Shown: piece after piece, positions 33,101-41,627 of the stretch
Layout of the letters: each line of letters opens with the position of its first letter
Position numbering within the stretch: the first letter of the stretch is position 1
NCBI GenBank assembly: GCA_049324315.1
Contig: JBMOKU010000045.1
Coordinates: forward strand, 1 to 64,000
Source of the DNA: JBMOKU01 sp049324315
Lineage (GTDB): Bacteria > Bacillota > Clostridia > Peptostreptococcales > Thermotaleaceae
DNA length: 64,000 nt
Direction: 5' to 3'
Made by a program: the position numbers and the translations under genes
Notes under the pieces: model-generated
Told to the model about the DNA's origin: nothing
Seen by the model: the letters and a program-made list of their open reading frames with translations, nothing else
Databases searched by the model: none

Positions 33101-33559
33101 CTACTGTGGAAAGTCTAACAAGCTTATTACTTCATCAATACTGGCAGCAGCTTCCAGCTCTGCTCGAAATTCTTCCCTCATAATGGACCTCGAAAGCTGT
33201 GCAAGGATTTTTAGATGCTTGTCTCCTGCCTCTTGTTCTGAAACTGCGATGAGAAACACATATCTTGCCTTCTCCTCCTCACTCCACTGAACCTCCTGAT
33301 TCAATCTTGCAAATGCTAACGTAGCATTTTTAACAGCATCACATTTGCCATGAGGAATGGCAAAACCATAGCCTAAGCTTGTAGGGAAAGTTTCTTCCCT
33401 TCTATGCACTTGCTCAATAAATCCGTTAAAATCATGTAATCTATCTTGATTTTGCAACACCATTGAAAGTTTTTCTATAACCTCACCTTTTGTATTTGCG
33501 TCCAAATCTAATAAAATCATATCCCTTGTAATTAAATCACTCACTTTGAATCCCTCCAT
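33101..33559 (-). CDS. PTS fructose/mannitol-type EIIA component
   Basis: A 152-aa EIIA with phosphorylated His70 in LGYGFAIPHGKCDAV, plus FIEQVHRREETFPTS before it. It receives phosphate from HPr. Its start overlaps the end of the PRD regulator gene by 23 bases, so the two are translated together. Confidence 0.93.
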   Translation of the reverse strand: MEGFKVSDLITRDMILLDLDANTKGEVIEKLSMVLQNQDRLHDFNGFIEQVHRREETFPTSLGYGFAIPHGKCDAVKNATLAFARLNQEVQWSEEEKARYVFLIAVSEQEAGDKHLKILAQLSRSIMREEFRAELEAAASIDEVISLLDFPQ

Positions 33560-35561
33560 TAATGAATACGTCGATAATTTCCGAGCTGCTAGATGCTTTT
33601 AGAATACGATTGATGGATTGTTTATTATCCAAGACTTCATAAAAGTGTTTGAAAAAACTCTTTGTTATATTTACATCATCGAATTTTAGTCCCAATATAA
33701 TGATAAGATGCAGCTTATGCCCCTTCCAGCTTACGGGGTTTTCCAGCTTAATAATACAAATCTTCGACTGAATCACAAATTCCTTCGTGGAATGGGGTAT
33801 TGCTACACCTTTTCCAATGACTGTAGATGCTTTATTTTCCCTATCCAAGACATCTTCACGAAAACCCTTTTTTACATACCCTTGTTCTTCCATTAATTTG
33901 CCGTAATACTGAATGATTTCTACAAAATCACTTCTTTCTCTATCGATAAAACACAGTTCTTCATCGATTACTTCATTTATAAATGGATATTCACTGGGTT
34001 TCGTGCTCTTTTCAGTTCTAAATCCAGAGAACTGTATTTTGCCTAAGGTACGCTTAATCTTCAAGACGTCTGTGGCATCCAATATAGCGGTTACATACAC
34101 AACCTTGCTGGTACTGAGTATCCCAGGTATGGTGGATATGATGAGATCGGCTTCTTTCACCAATTCATCAGTTACCCTGCTTAATGGAACTGTGGCGATA
34201 ATATCGAGTTCATGAAACGTATGATTTAACCTGGTTGCAATAAGTTGTGATGTGCCAATCCCGCTGGAACATACAATAACGGTCTTTACCTTCCGGCTTC
34301 GTCTGCCTACGGCTACAGCTATATGCATGGCAATGTACCCTACTTCATCCTCATTAATCGCTACGCCCAGCTTCTTTTCGAATATACTGCTGCATGCCCA
34401 CGCTGCTCCAAATATGCTGGTATATTCATTCTTTATGGTTTGCAGCATTGGATTTCTAAGCTTTAATCCATATTTTAAGCGAACAATTGTGGGTCTGAGA
34501 TGTAAAACGAGGGCAGTCAAGAGCAGCGTATCCTCGGATAGATCAACATCTAAAATATCACCTGCCAGGGTGATAATCTCCTTGGCGATACTGACATATT
34601 CTTCATTTTGAGCATCCAGCAAAATATCACAATGATTCACATCTACATCTTCTTGAATCTTTGCACCCAACATATGAAGACAGATATACCCTATTTCATC
34701 ATCAGAGAATTCCATATGAAAAATATTACTGATTTGTTGAATTACCCAAGCAGCCACCTCAAATTCGTATTTCCCTCGCAGATTCTGCAGCGATTCCTTA
34801 TCCATTTCAATCTCTTTGCTGTGCTTTACCCGCTCAATGGCAATGGCGATATGCGTAATGAGATTGGTAAATGCCTGATCCGTAAAGTTGTATTTAAGTT
34901 TTTGTTCAGCTTGCTGGATAACTTCTTGAATTTTTAGCAAATCAATGCGTGGAAACAGCTGTTTTATTTTTTTGAAATTGATCAAATCAATGCGGTAATC
35001 TAGCTGGTCCAGTACATTTTCAAAGGTTTCTATGTTTTCTCCATTGGTTTCCAGGAATACATCCATCATAGCCCTTCGATAATTTTTCTCGTTTCCTTCA
35101 ATCCAAAGTCCTTGATTTTGCTTTCTTTGAAGGGTTAGTCCCCGTCTTTCCAGCCATTTCTGTATTTCCACCAGATCATTCACAATAGTACTCTTGCTGC
35201 AGAACAAATCATCAGCCAGCAGTTGGATTGTATAGGTATACTTGTTCTTTAACAACGTGTTTAATATATACTGACGTCTATACTCAGGTGTATAGTCACT
35301 GAACTCATCATCCTTTATTTGAATCCCTAAATACAGCAGCTTTTTTTCTTCTTCGGAGACATCCAACAATATACCTACATTGGGTTTGATAACAAGCTTG
35401 ATGTTCTCCTCCTGCAGCTCTTTTTGTAATTCTTTTAAATAATTTCTTACCGTTTTCCCAGACAGTGAGACTTCTTTAGCTAATTCTGAAACAGTAACCG
35501 GATGTTTACAGTCTAGTAAGATCGAAAATATTTTCTTTTTCACATCCTCTTTATCTCTCAC
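33537..35561 (-). CDS. PRD-containing PTS transcription activator (LicR/MtlR type)
   Basis: A 675-aa multidomain activator: N-terminal HTH domains (about 1-170; VTVSELAKEVSLSGKTVRNYL, DDLFCSKSTIVNDL), two PRDs (about 180-390, with regulatory histidines in THIAIAIERVKHS, ICLHMLG and VLHLRP, IAMHIAVAVG), an EIIB-Gat-like domain (about 395-480; VIVCSSGIGTSQL) and a C-terminal EIIA-like domain (about 520-675; GKGVAIPHSTKEF). PTS phosphorylation of these histidines tunes activity to sugar flow. The GTG at 35561 follows TTGGGAGTG and starts the HTH; the longer frame upstream has no support. It probably activates the IIA/IIC/IIB genes and the divergent radical-enzyme operon. Confidence 0.92.
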   Translation of the reverse strand: MRDKEDVKKKIFSILLDCKHPVTVSELAKEVSLSGKTVRNYLKELQKELQEENIKLVIKPNVGILLDVSEEEKKLLYLGIQIKDDEFSDYTPEYRRQYILNTLLKNKYTYTIQLLADDLFCSKSTIVNDLVEIQKWLERRGLTLQRKQNQGLWIEGNEKNYRRAMMDVFLETNGENIETFENVLDQLDYRIDLINFKKIKQLFPRIDLLKIQEVIQQAEQKLKYNFTDQAFTNLITHIAIAIERVKHSKEIEMDKESLQNLRGKYEFEVAAWVIQQISNIFHMEFSDDEIGYICLHMLGAKIQEDVDVNHCDILLDAQNEEYVSIAKEIITLAGDILDVDLSEDTLLLTALVLHLRPTIVRLKYGLKLRNPMLQTIKNEYTSIFGAAWACSSIFEKKLGVAINEDEVGYIAMHIAVAVGRRSRKVKTVIVCSSGIGTSQLIATRLNHTFHELDIIATVPLSRVTDELVKEADLIISTIPGILSTSKVVYVTAILDATDVLKIKRTLGKIQFSGFRTEKSTKPSEYPFINEVIDEELCFIDRERSDFVEIIQYYGKLMEEQGYVKKGFREDVLDRENKASTVIGKGVAIPHSTKEFVIQSKICIIKLENPVSWKGHKLHLIIILGLKFDDVNITKSFFKHFYEVLDNKQSINRILKASSSSEIIDVFINGGIQSE

Positions 35562-35716
35562 GTTATCACTCCCAAAACAACTTGTTATTTGGGTGCTGTG
35601 TCCACCGCGGATTAGTTTTATAATAGCATGAAAAATCTGACGTTTACAGGTTCGAATAATTACTTTTGCTTCCACATTAATCCGGAACTTCTGTTATATT
35701 CAAAGAAATCCCTATG

Positions 35717-36223
35717 CTAATCCTCCATTAACGCCAGACTTTCCTTTTCCTTAAGTATCCGCAAATATTTGCCTATCGCTTCTACGACTAGTTCATGATC
35801 TTCAACTTGTTTCAATCCGGATACGGTGACGGTCCCCACAACACCTACATTTTTAATATACAAAGGAAATGCTCCTCCATAAGGGGCAAACGCCATAGAT
35901 GAAATATGATACTTCTCTTCAATCGTCTTTCCCTCAATTTTCAATTTCGTACCCATGAACAATGAGCTGGTATGAAAGCGGGTTACAACGTTGCTCTTAC
36001 GAATAATCCATTGGTCATTATCTGGTGAAGTACCATCAAAAGCATAATGAAATACTTGCTGTCCATTCTTCGTAATATCTATGGTAATAGGCTTTTTCTG
36101 CTTTTTCCCCAGTTCAATAAGTATCAATCCCAATTCAAGAGCCATACGATTATCAAAGGCAGTGAATCGCAGATACTCTTCCTGTTCTTTGATTTTGCTT
36201 AGTAGCTTTTGGTTTTCATCCAT
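35717..36223 (-). CDS. UPF0303/DUF336 (GlcG/HbpS-like) protein
   Basis: A 168-aa protein of the UPF0303 group, recognised by LGLILIELGKKQKKPITIDITKNGQ, DNDQWIIRKSNVVTRFHTSS, the MAFAPYGGAFPLYI core and GVVGTVTVSGL. The family fold binds small molecules or haem in some members, but no reaction is established here. It is first in the leftward arm, with a promoter at 36295. UPF0303 genes accompany several sugar operons, so a role in the pathway or in protecting it is possible. Confidence 0.85.
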   Translation of the reverse strand: MDENQKLLSKIKEQEEYLRFTAFDNRMALELGLILIELGKKQKKPITIDITKNGQQVFHYAFDGTSPDNDQWIIRKSNVVTRFHTSSLFMGTKLKIEGKTIEEKYHISSMAFAPYGGAFPLYIKNVGVVGTVTVSGLKQVEDHELVVEAIGKYLRILKEKESLALMED

Positions 36224-36294
36224 ATATCCTTCCCCTCACCCTACTTCTATATTTTTTAAAAATCAAAAATGCTTATTGTCTTTTTCTTTTTCTC

Positions 36295-36350
36295 ATTATA
36301 TAATAAGACAAAACAATAATCAACAATAAAAAACAATAATCATCAATAAG
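36295..36350 (-). promoter_or_regulatory. Promoter/operator of the UPF0303-PRD-PTS operon
   Basis: On the minus strand TTGATT, 17 bases and TATAAT form the -35 and -10 boxes (36295-36333), 35/39 identical to the DeoR promoter. Next to it CAATAATCATCAATAAG adds another repeat of the same word. This is the divergent control region with the radical-enzyme operon. Confidence 0.65.
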
Positions 36351-36409
36351 TCCATTATTCATTCTTTGCAGATTTACACTTCTAGAGCAGAATATATTTT
36401 CTTTCGTAG

Positions 36410-36431
36410 GGAACGCCGCCCTCGGCGTTCC
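36410..36431 (+). promoter_or_regulatory. Perfect GC-rich 9-bp hairpin in the radical-enzyme leader
   Basis: GGAACGCCG, a CCCT loop and CGGCGTTCC, unusual in AT-rich surroundings. There is no T-run, so it is not a simple terminator. It lies about 85 bases before the GTG start and could stabilise or regulate the mRNA. Confidence 0.5.
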
Positions 36432-36515
36432 GTAAAAATCGATTCCACTTTAGAAGCATAAACCTACAATCTAAAGACAGTATAAAACCATAAATAAGTA
36501 AAGGAGGTTTATTCC

Positions 36516-38807
36516 GTGGTTTCCACAAGAGTTGAAGCATTAAAGGAACAGCTATTCCAAAACAGAAGAGAGATCTCTTTAGAGAGAGCCAAACTTTATA
36601 CAAGGATTTGGAAAAACACAGAAGATGAGCCTATTATCATTCGGCGGGCCAAGGTTCTGGAAAATATTCTGGAGCATTGTGAAATCTCCATTGAACAAGG
36701 GGAACTCATCGTAGGTGGAAGAACAACCAAGCCCCGATCCGGTGTTATTTCTCCTGAAATGTCCCCTTACTGGATACTGGAAGAATTGGACACATTGCCT
36801 ACTCGGCCTCAAGATCAATTTGATATTGCCGAAGAAGATCAGGCTTACTTTCGTACAGCGCTTTATCCCTACTGGAAGGTCAAATCTCTAGAAGATTTTG
36901 TTGAGAAAAAAATTCCTGAATCCATCAACGAAGCTAGAAAAAGCAAAGTAGTAAAGCTTAACCAGACCGATAAAGGACAGGGTCACATTATCCCAAATTT
37001 CAAGAAAATACTGCATCATGGCCTGCAATATATGATCGATGAAGCGCAAGCTAAAAAAGATGAATATCCTGATAACCATTTTTATACAGCTGCCCTTATT
37101 ACACTGGCAGCCGCGCAAAGATATATCCTCCGATATGGGGAATTGGCAGTGAAACTGTCCACTTCCACCGATGGCAGCGAGAGAAAATCCGAACTCCTAG
37201 AAATATCTAGAATTTCTAATAAAGTTGCTTATGAAAAGCCTGACTCTTTCTATGAAGCCGTACAGCTTTTCTGGTATATGAATATCATTTTTCAGCATGA
37301 ATCCAACGCAAGTTCTATTTCACCAGGACGTTTCGACCAATATATATATCCTTTTTATAAAAATTCTAAAGATGCCGGCGTAGAAGTAGAATATATGAAA
37401 GAAATTCTACGTTGTTTAATGATCAAGTTTAATACCATCGTTGCCCTCCGAAGTTCAGAAAGTGCCAAGTACTTTGCAGGATTTCCTATTGGATATAACA
37501 TTGTTCTAGGGGGATTAGACAAATATGGCAGAGATGCAGTAAACGAGCTCTCCTACTTGATGCTTGATGCATATCAGGACATCAAGCTGCCCCAACCGAA
37601 TTTAAGTGTACGGATCAACGAGCGCACTCCCCGAGAATTTTTAATAAAAACAGCGGAGACCATTCGTTTAGGTACTGGAATTCCTCAAATCTTCAATGAT
37701 GAGGTAGTTATTCCTGCCTTTTTAAATCGGGGTGCATCCATAGAGGATGCCAGAGACTACGCCGTTGTTGGATGTGTGGAATTATCTATACCCGGCAAAA
37801 CCTACGGACTCCACGATATTGCTCTTTTTAATCTTTTGAGAATCATGGAAGTTACCATTCAACAGGGCCATACTCACTTTTCATCCTTTGATCGATTACT
37901 GGATGCCATCAAAGCCAACATTTCCCGATATGTAAAGGATATGGTGGACGGCTCTAATATTGTAGACCAAGCACACGCAGACTTTGCACCGACACCCTTC
38001 CTCTCATCCTTCATCGATGGATGTATCGATAAAGGGATGGACGTTTCACAAGGCGGCGCAGCGTATAATTTCTCAGGTGTTCAAGGTATTGGCATCGCCA
38101 ATCTTGCAGATTCTTTATACGTCGTCAAAAAAGTAGTCTTTGAAGATAAAGAAATGACACTTACGCAATTAGCAGATATTCTTAAGAATAATTATGAGAA
38201 TAACGAAGCTTTGCGGCAAAGATTTATCCACCGTTTTGAAAAATACGGTAATGATGTGGATGAAGTGGATTATATAGGCAGCGAAATCCTTTCTTACTAC
38301 TGTAAAGAAGTAGAAAAGTATAAGAACATACGGAACGGTATCTTCCAGCCCGGATCTTATACGGTTTCTGCTCATATTCCCCTGGGTGAGGCGGTAGGTG
38401 CAACACCTGATGGCAGGCTTGCCAGAGATCAGTTAGCCGATGGCGGTCTCTCCCCCATGGTAGGACGGGATCTTAAAGGCCCTACTGCCAGCTTAAAAAG
38501 TGTAAGTAAACTGGACCATTATCTCTTATCCAACGGTAGTCTACTCAATGTCAAATTTAGTCCTTCTTCTTTAGAGGGCGATGAAGGTATAAAAAAGCTC
38601 GTTGGGTTTCTACAAGGATTTATGCGGTTGAAGCTCCAGCATATACAATTTAATGTTGTTTCTGCAAAGATGTTAAGAGATGCACAAAAAAATCCGGAAA
38701 AATATAAGAACCTTGTGGTACGTGTAGCCGGCTACAGCGCAATTTTTATTGAACTAAACCAAGCCATTCAGGATGATATCATCAATCGAACAGAACATGC
38801 CCTTTAG
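36516..38807 (+). CDS. Glycyl radical enzyme, PflD/YbiW-type (putative 1,5-anhydrohexitol-6-phosphate ring-opening lyase)
   Basis: A 763-aa glycyl radical enzyme. The radical loop at the C-terminus is RVAGYSAIF with Gly739; the active-site thiyl residue is Cys420 in VVGCVELSIPGKTYGLHD, with Glu422 as the acid/base typical of C-O-cleaving (dehydratase-like) members. It has no pyruvate formate-lyase Cys-Cys pair. GCVELSIPGK and the surrounding operon resemble E. coli PflD/YbiW, which open 1,5-anhydromannitol-6-P and 1,5-anhydroglucitol-6-P to 1-deoxyfructose-6-P. GTG start after AAGGAGG. The activase follows with 10 bases between. Specificity for AM6P versus AG6P cannot be told by eye. Confidence 0.93.
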   Translation: MVSTRVEALKEQLFQNRREISLERAKLYTRIWKNTEDEPIIIRRAKVLENILEHCEISIEQGELIVGGRTTKPRSGVISPEMSPYWILEELDTLPTRPQDQFDIAEEDQAYFRTALYPYWKVKSLEDFVEKKIPESINEARKSKVVKLNQTDKGQGHIIPNFKKILHHGLQYMIDEAQAKKDEYPDNHFYTAALITLAAAQRYILRYGELAVKLSTSTDGSERKSELLEISRISNKVAYEKPDSFYEAVQLFWYMNIIFQHESNASSISPGRFDQYIYPFYKNSKDAGVEVEYMKEILRCLMIKFNTIVALRSSESAKYFAGFPIGYNIVLGGLDKYGRDAVNELSYLMLDAYQDIKLPQPNLSVRINERTPREFLIKTAETIRLGTGIPQIFNDEVVIPAFLNRGASIEDARDYAVVGCVELSIPGKTYGLHDIALFNLLRIMEVTIQQGHTHFSSFDRLLDAIKANISRYVKDMVDGSNIVDQAHADFAPTPFLSSFIDGCIDKGMDVSQGGAAYNFSGVQGIGIANLADSLYVVKKVVFEDKEMTLTQLADILKNNYENNEALRQRFIHRFEKYGNDVDEVDYIGSEILSYYCKEVEKYKNIRNGIFQPGSYTVSAHIPLGEAVGATPDGRLARDQLADGGLSPMVGRDLKGPTASLKSVSKLDHYLLSNGSLLNVKFSPSSLEGDEGIKKLVGFLQGFMRLKLQHIQFNVVSAKMLRDAQKNPEKYKNLVVRVAGYSAIFIELNQAIQDDIINRTEHAL

Positions 38808-38817
38808 GAGTGAATAC

Positions 38818-39660
38818 ATGAAAAAGGCAGTTATTTACAATATTCAACGATACAGCATTCATGACGGTGGTGGCATACGCACCATTATCTTCTTCAAAGG
38901 ATGCCCCCTGCGATGTCCTTGGTGCTCCAACCCGGAATCCCAGGATTTTTCACCGGAACTTATGCGTAGAGAAGCCCTTTGTATTCAATGCAGCAGCGCT
39001 TCCTGCCATACATGTACCATGAATGCCGAGCTTTGTCCCACCGGTGCCTTAGAAATAGTCGGGAAGGAATTTACCGTAGAGGAGGTTATTGCCGAGATAA
39101 AAAAAGATATTCTTTTTTATGACAGTACCAATGGAGGAGTTACCCTTTCCGGAGGTGAACCCCTCTGTCAAAGCGAATTTGCTTTAGATCTCCTTAAACG
39201 GCTAAAACATCTGGGTATTGATACAGCCATAGAAACCACAGGCTTTAGACCTTGGGAAGTATTAGACGGGTTATCGGATTATTTGGATCGAATTTTGTTT
39301 GATCTAAAGATCATGGATATCTCAAAAGCCGCAGATATTCTGCATGCAGATATGGATATCATAAAAGATAATTTTATGAAGTTGGTTCAAAAAGGTGTAT
39401 CTGTTATTCCTAGGATTCCATTAATTCCAACATTCACTATGCATGAAAAGAATATCTGCGACATCATCGATTTTATGAAACCTCTGGAGATCAAGGAAGT
39501 GCATCTCCTCCCTTTCCACCAGTATGGAAGTGCCAAATATAAGGGGCTCAATAAACCCTATCCATTAAAGGGTCTGTTTCCCCCTTCAACCGAAGAGATT
39601 ACTGCCATCCAATCAACATTTGAAAAGGAAGGTTTCAATGTTATTATTGGAGGTCAATAA
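38818..39660 (+). CDS. Glycyl radical enzyme activase (radical SAM)
   Basis: A 280-aa radical SAM protein that installs the glycyl radical on the partner encoded just upstream. The SAM cluster motif is GCPLRCPWCSNPESQ (C-x3-C-x2-C); a second, ferredoxin-like insert (LCIQCSSASCHTC, LCPTGALEI) probably binds one more cluster, as in the activases of dehydratase-type GREs. GGEPLCQ and the RIPLIPTF strand complete the barrel. The ATG at 38818 follows TAGGAG; the frame extends 15 codons into the GRE gene, without support. Confidence 0.95.
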   Translation: MKKAVIYNIQRYSIHDGGGIRTIIFFKGCPLRCPWCSNPESQDFSPELMRREALCIQCSSASCHTCTMNAELCPTGALEIVGKEFTVEEVIAEIKKDILFYDSTNGGVTLSGGEPLCQSEFALDLLKRLKHLGIDTAIETTGFRPWEVLDGLSDYLDRILFDLKIMDISKAADILHADMDIIKDNFMKLVQKGVSVIPRIPLIPTFTMHEKNICDIIDFMKPLEIKEVHLLPFHQYGSAKYKGLNKPYPLKGLFPPSTEEITAIQSTFEKEGFNVIIGGQ

Positions 39661-39684
39661 ATACTATATCGAGGAGTGATATTC

Positions 39685-40554
39685 ATGAAAAAGATATTTT
39701 TAACAGGCGGAAATGGTTTTTTCTGTACGCGTTTCGCTAAAGCTTATGCCCATCAATATCAAATTCTATCCACAGATGTTCCTGCCCTGGATATAACGGA
39801 TAGAGACAAGGTTATGCAAGCAATACAGCAATTTCAGCCGGACTATATCATCCATGCCGCTGCTGTTGCAAGCACTGACTTTTGCAACAAGAATCCGGAT
39901 TTAGCCCATAAAATTAATGTGCTGGGTGCTGTCCATGTGGCAGAAGCGGCAAAAGCAGTCAATGCTAAGATGGTTTTTATCAGTACGGAACAAGTATTTA
40001 ACGGAAATACGGAACCCGGTCCATATAAAGAAGACGACCAGCCCCTTCCTGACACAGTCTATGGAAAAACAAAGCTGGAAGCAGAGCTAAGGCTAAAGGA
40101 AATTATCGAAGAATTATGGGTTCTAAGATTTACTTGGCTTTTCGGCTTACCGGAGAGGTCTTGCAGCATGTCACCCAATATCCTATGGGATACCCTGGCA
40201 TCCGCTATAAAAGGAGAAAAGAGCAACGTCACCTGCAATGAATATCGCGGTCTCACGTATGTTCACGATGTGATTGATCAGTTTCCTAAAATATTTGAGC
40301 TTCCTTATGACACTTATCATATTGGCAGCCATAATGATGTAAATCGTTATGAAATATCAAAATTTATCTTAGAAGAAGCCGGATTGGGTGAAAGAATCGA
40401 ACAGCTTCTGGAGAAAGATGCTGAAAAGTACGGAGATCAGCCGAGAGATGCACGGCTTTGCAATGAGAAAATCAAAAAGCTGGGTGTTGTATTTGATGAA
40501 ACAAAAGACTCTCTAAGAAAGTGCATCAATGAATTCAAGTTTAGAGTGTCTTAA
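39685..40554 (+). CDS. RmlD-like NAD(P)-dependent sugar reductase/epimerase (extended SDR)
   Basis: A 289-aa extended short-chain dehydrogenase with the Rossmann motif FLTGGNGFF, a D-I-T-D segment, ISTEQVFNG, the YGKTKLEAE catalytic motif (Tyr-x3-Lys) and VLRFTWLFG. The family reduces or epimerises sugars. No such enzyme belongs to the described anhydroglycolysis scheme, so it may prepare an unusual substrate or act on hydroxyacetone or a deoxysugar (inference). ATG follows GAGGAG; an in-frame GTG nine bases earlier is less likely. Confidence 0.85.
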   Translation: MKKIFLTGGNGFFCTRFAKAYAHQYQILSTDVPALDITDRDKVMQAIQQFQPDYIIHAAAVASTDFCNKNPDLAHKINVLGAVHVAEAAKAVNAKMVFISTEQVFNGNTEPGPYKEDDQPLPDTVYGKTKLEAELRLKEIIEELWVLRFTWLFGLPERSCSMSPNILWDTLASAIKGEKSNVTCNEYRGLTYVHDVIDQFPKIFELPYDTYHIGSHNDVNRYEISKFILEEAGLGERIEQLLEKDAEKYGDQPRDARLCNEKIKKLGVVFDETKDSLRKCINEFKFRVS

Positions 40555-40609
40555 GCTTCATATTACTAAATCACATAAATAAATTTTAATGAAAATGAGG
40601 TGTATCCAT

Positions 40610-41290
40610 ATGCAATATTTATTAGATACTGCAGATATTCAATCTATTCAGAGAACAAATGACCTTTTCCCTTTATACGGAGTAACCACAAACCCGACTA
40701 TCATTGCAAAAGAAAACCGGCCATTTCTGGAGATTTTAAAAGAAATCCGCAGCATCATCGGTAACGAATCGATGCTTCACGTCCAGGTAATCAGCACACA
40801 AGCTGCCGATATGATCCGGGAAGCTGAATATCTTGTGAGCACAATTGGCGGAAACTTATACATTAAGGTCCCTGTTATTTCTGAAGGTATCAAGGCCATG
40901 AAAGAATTAAAAGCAAGAAATATAAAAATTACTGCTACGGCCATCTTTACACCGCAGCAGGCACTTATAGCTGCCATGGCAGGCGCTGATTATGTAGCCC
41001 CTTATGTCAATAGAATTGACAATATAACGGGAGACGGCGTTAAGGTTGTGGCAGAGATTGTGAATTTGCTTGATATCTATGGCTTAGAAACAAAAGTACT
41101 GGCAGCTTCATTCAAAAACGTTCAGCAAATCCATGCTGTATCTTTAGTAGGTGCTCAATCGATAACCATTAATTCTGACTTGATGGATGGCCTGCTGCAG
41201 CATCCTTTAACAGACTGGAGTGTCGATCAATTTATTAAAGATTGGGAAAGCGTATATGGCAAAAACAAGCTGACTTTTGACGTGAAATAG
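40610..41290 (+). CDS. Fructose-6-phosphate aldolase/transaldolase-like protein (FSA type)
   Basis: A 226-aa class I aldolase of the short transaldolase family. The Schiff-base lysine is Lys86 in NLYIKVPV; the start MQYLLDTADIQSIQ and GVTTNPTIIAKENR are typical. FsaA/FsaB of E. coli cleave 1-deoxyfructose-6-P to glyceraldehyde-3-P and hydroxyacetone, the step after the radical ring opening, so its position in this operon is a strong functional hint. The ATG at 40610 follows GAGGTG; seven upstream in-frame codons are unlikely to be translated. Confidence 0.92.
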   Translation: MQYLLDTADIQSIQRTNDLFPLYGVTTNPTIIAKENRPFLEILKEIRSIIGNESMLHVQVISTQAADMIREAEYLVSTIGGNLYIKVPVISEGIKAMKELKARNIKITATAIFTPQQALIAAMAGADYVAPYVNRIDNITGDGVKVVAEIVNLLDIYGLETKVLAASFKNVQQIHAVSLVGAQSITINSDLMDGLLQHPLTDWSVDQFIKDWESVYGKNKLTFDVK

Positions 41291-41348
41291 TCATACTACG
41301 TTTAAATACTACATTAGAATATGCTATATCAAATAGGGGGAACATGTA

Positions 41349-41612
41349 ATGGAAAAAACACTAAAGATTTTAAATCAACAAGGACTTCATGCCAGACCTG
41401 CTGCCATTTTAACAAAAACAGCTGCAGGATTTAAGTCAGATATTCATATACTTTATAAGGATATCACTGCCAATGCAAAATCCATTATGAATATCATGAG
41501 CCTGGGACTTAATAAGGATGCAGAATTTGTCTTAGCTGTAAACGGTCCTGACGAAGAAAAAGCCTTTGACACCATCGTTCAGCTTATTGAATCTAAGTTT
41601 GGCGAAGAATAG
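41349..41612 (+). CDS. HPr-like phosphocarrier protein
   Basis: An 87-aa HPr with the phosphorylated His14 in QQGLHARPAA and the HPr-kinase site Ser45 in NAKSIMNIMSLG. It takes phosphate from Enzyme I, encoded next, and hands it to the IIA protein of this locus. Having both means the sugar PTS here can be self-sufficient. AGGGGGAAC stands before the ATG. Confidence 0.93.
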   Translation: MEKTLKILNQQGLHARPAAILTKTAAGFKSDIHILYKDITANAKSIMNIMSLGLNKDAEFVLAVNGPDEEKAFDTIVQLIESKFGEE

Positions 41613-41627
41613 AAAGGAGTACATCCC

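Noticed and set aside
36516..38807. Pyruvate formate-lyase
   Set aside because: The adjacent Cys-Cys pair of PFL is absent; a single cysteine in GCVE indicates a C-O-cleaving glycyl radical enzyme.
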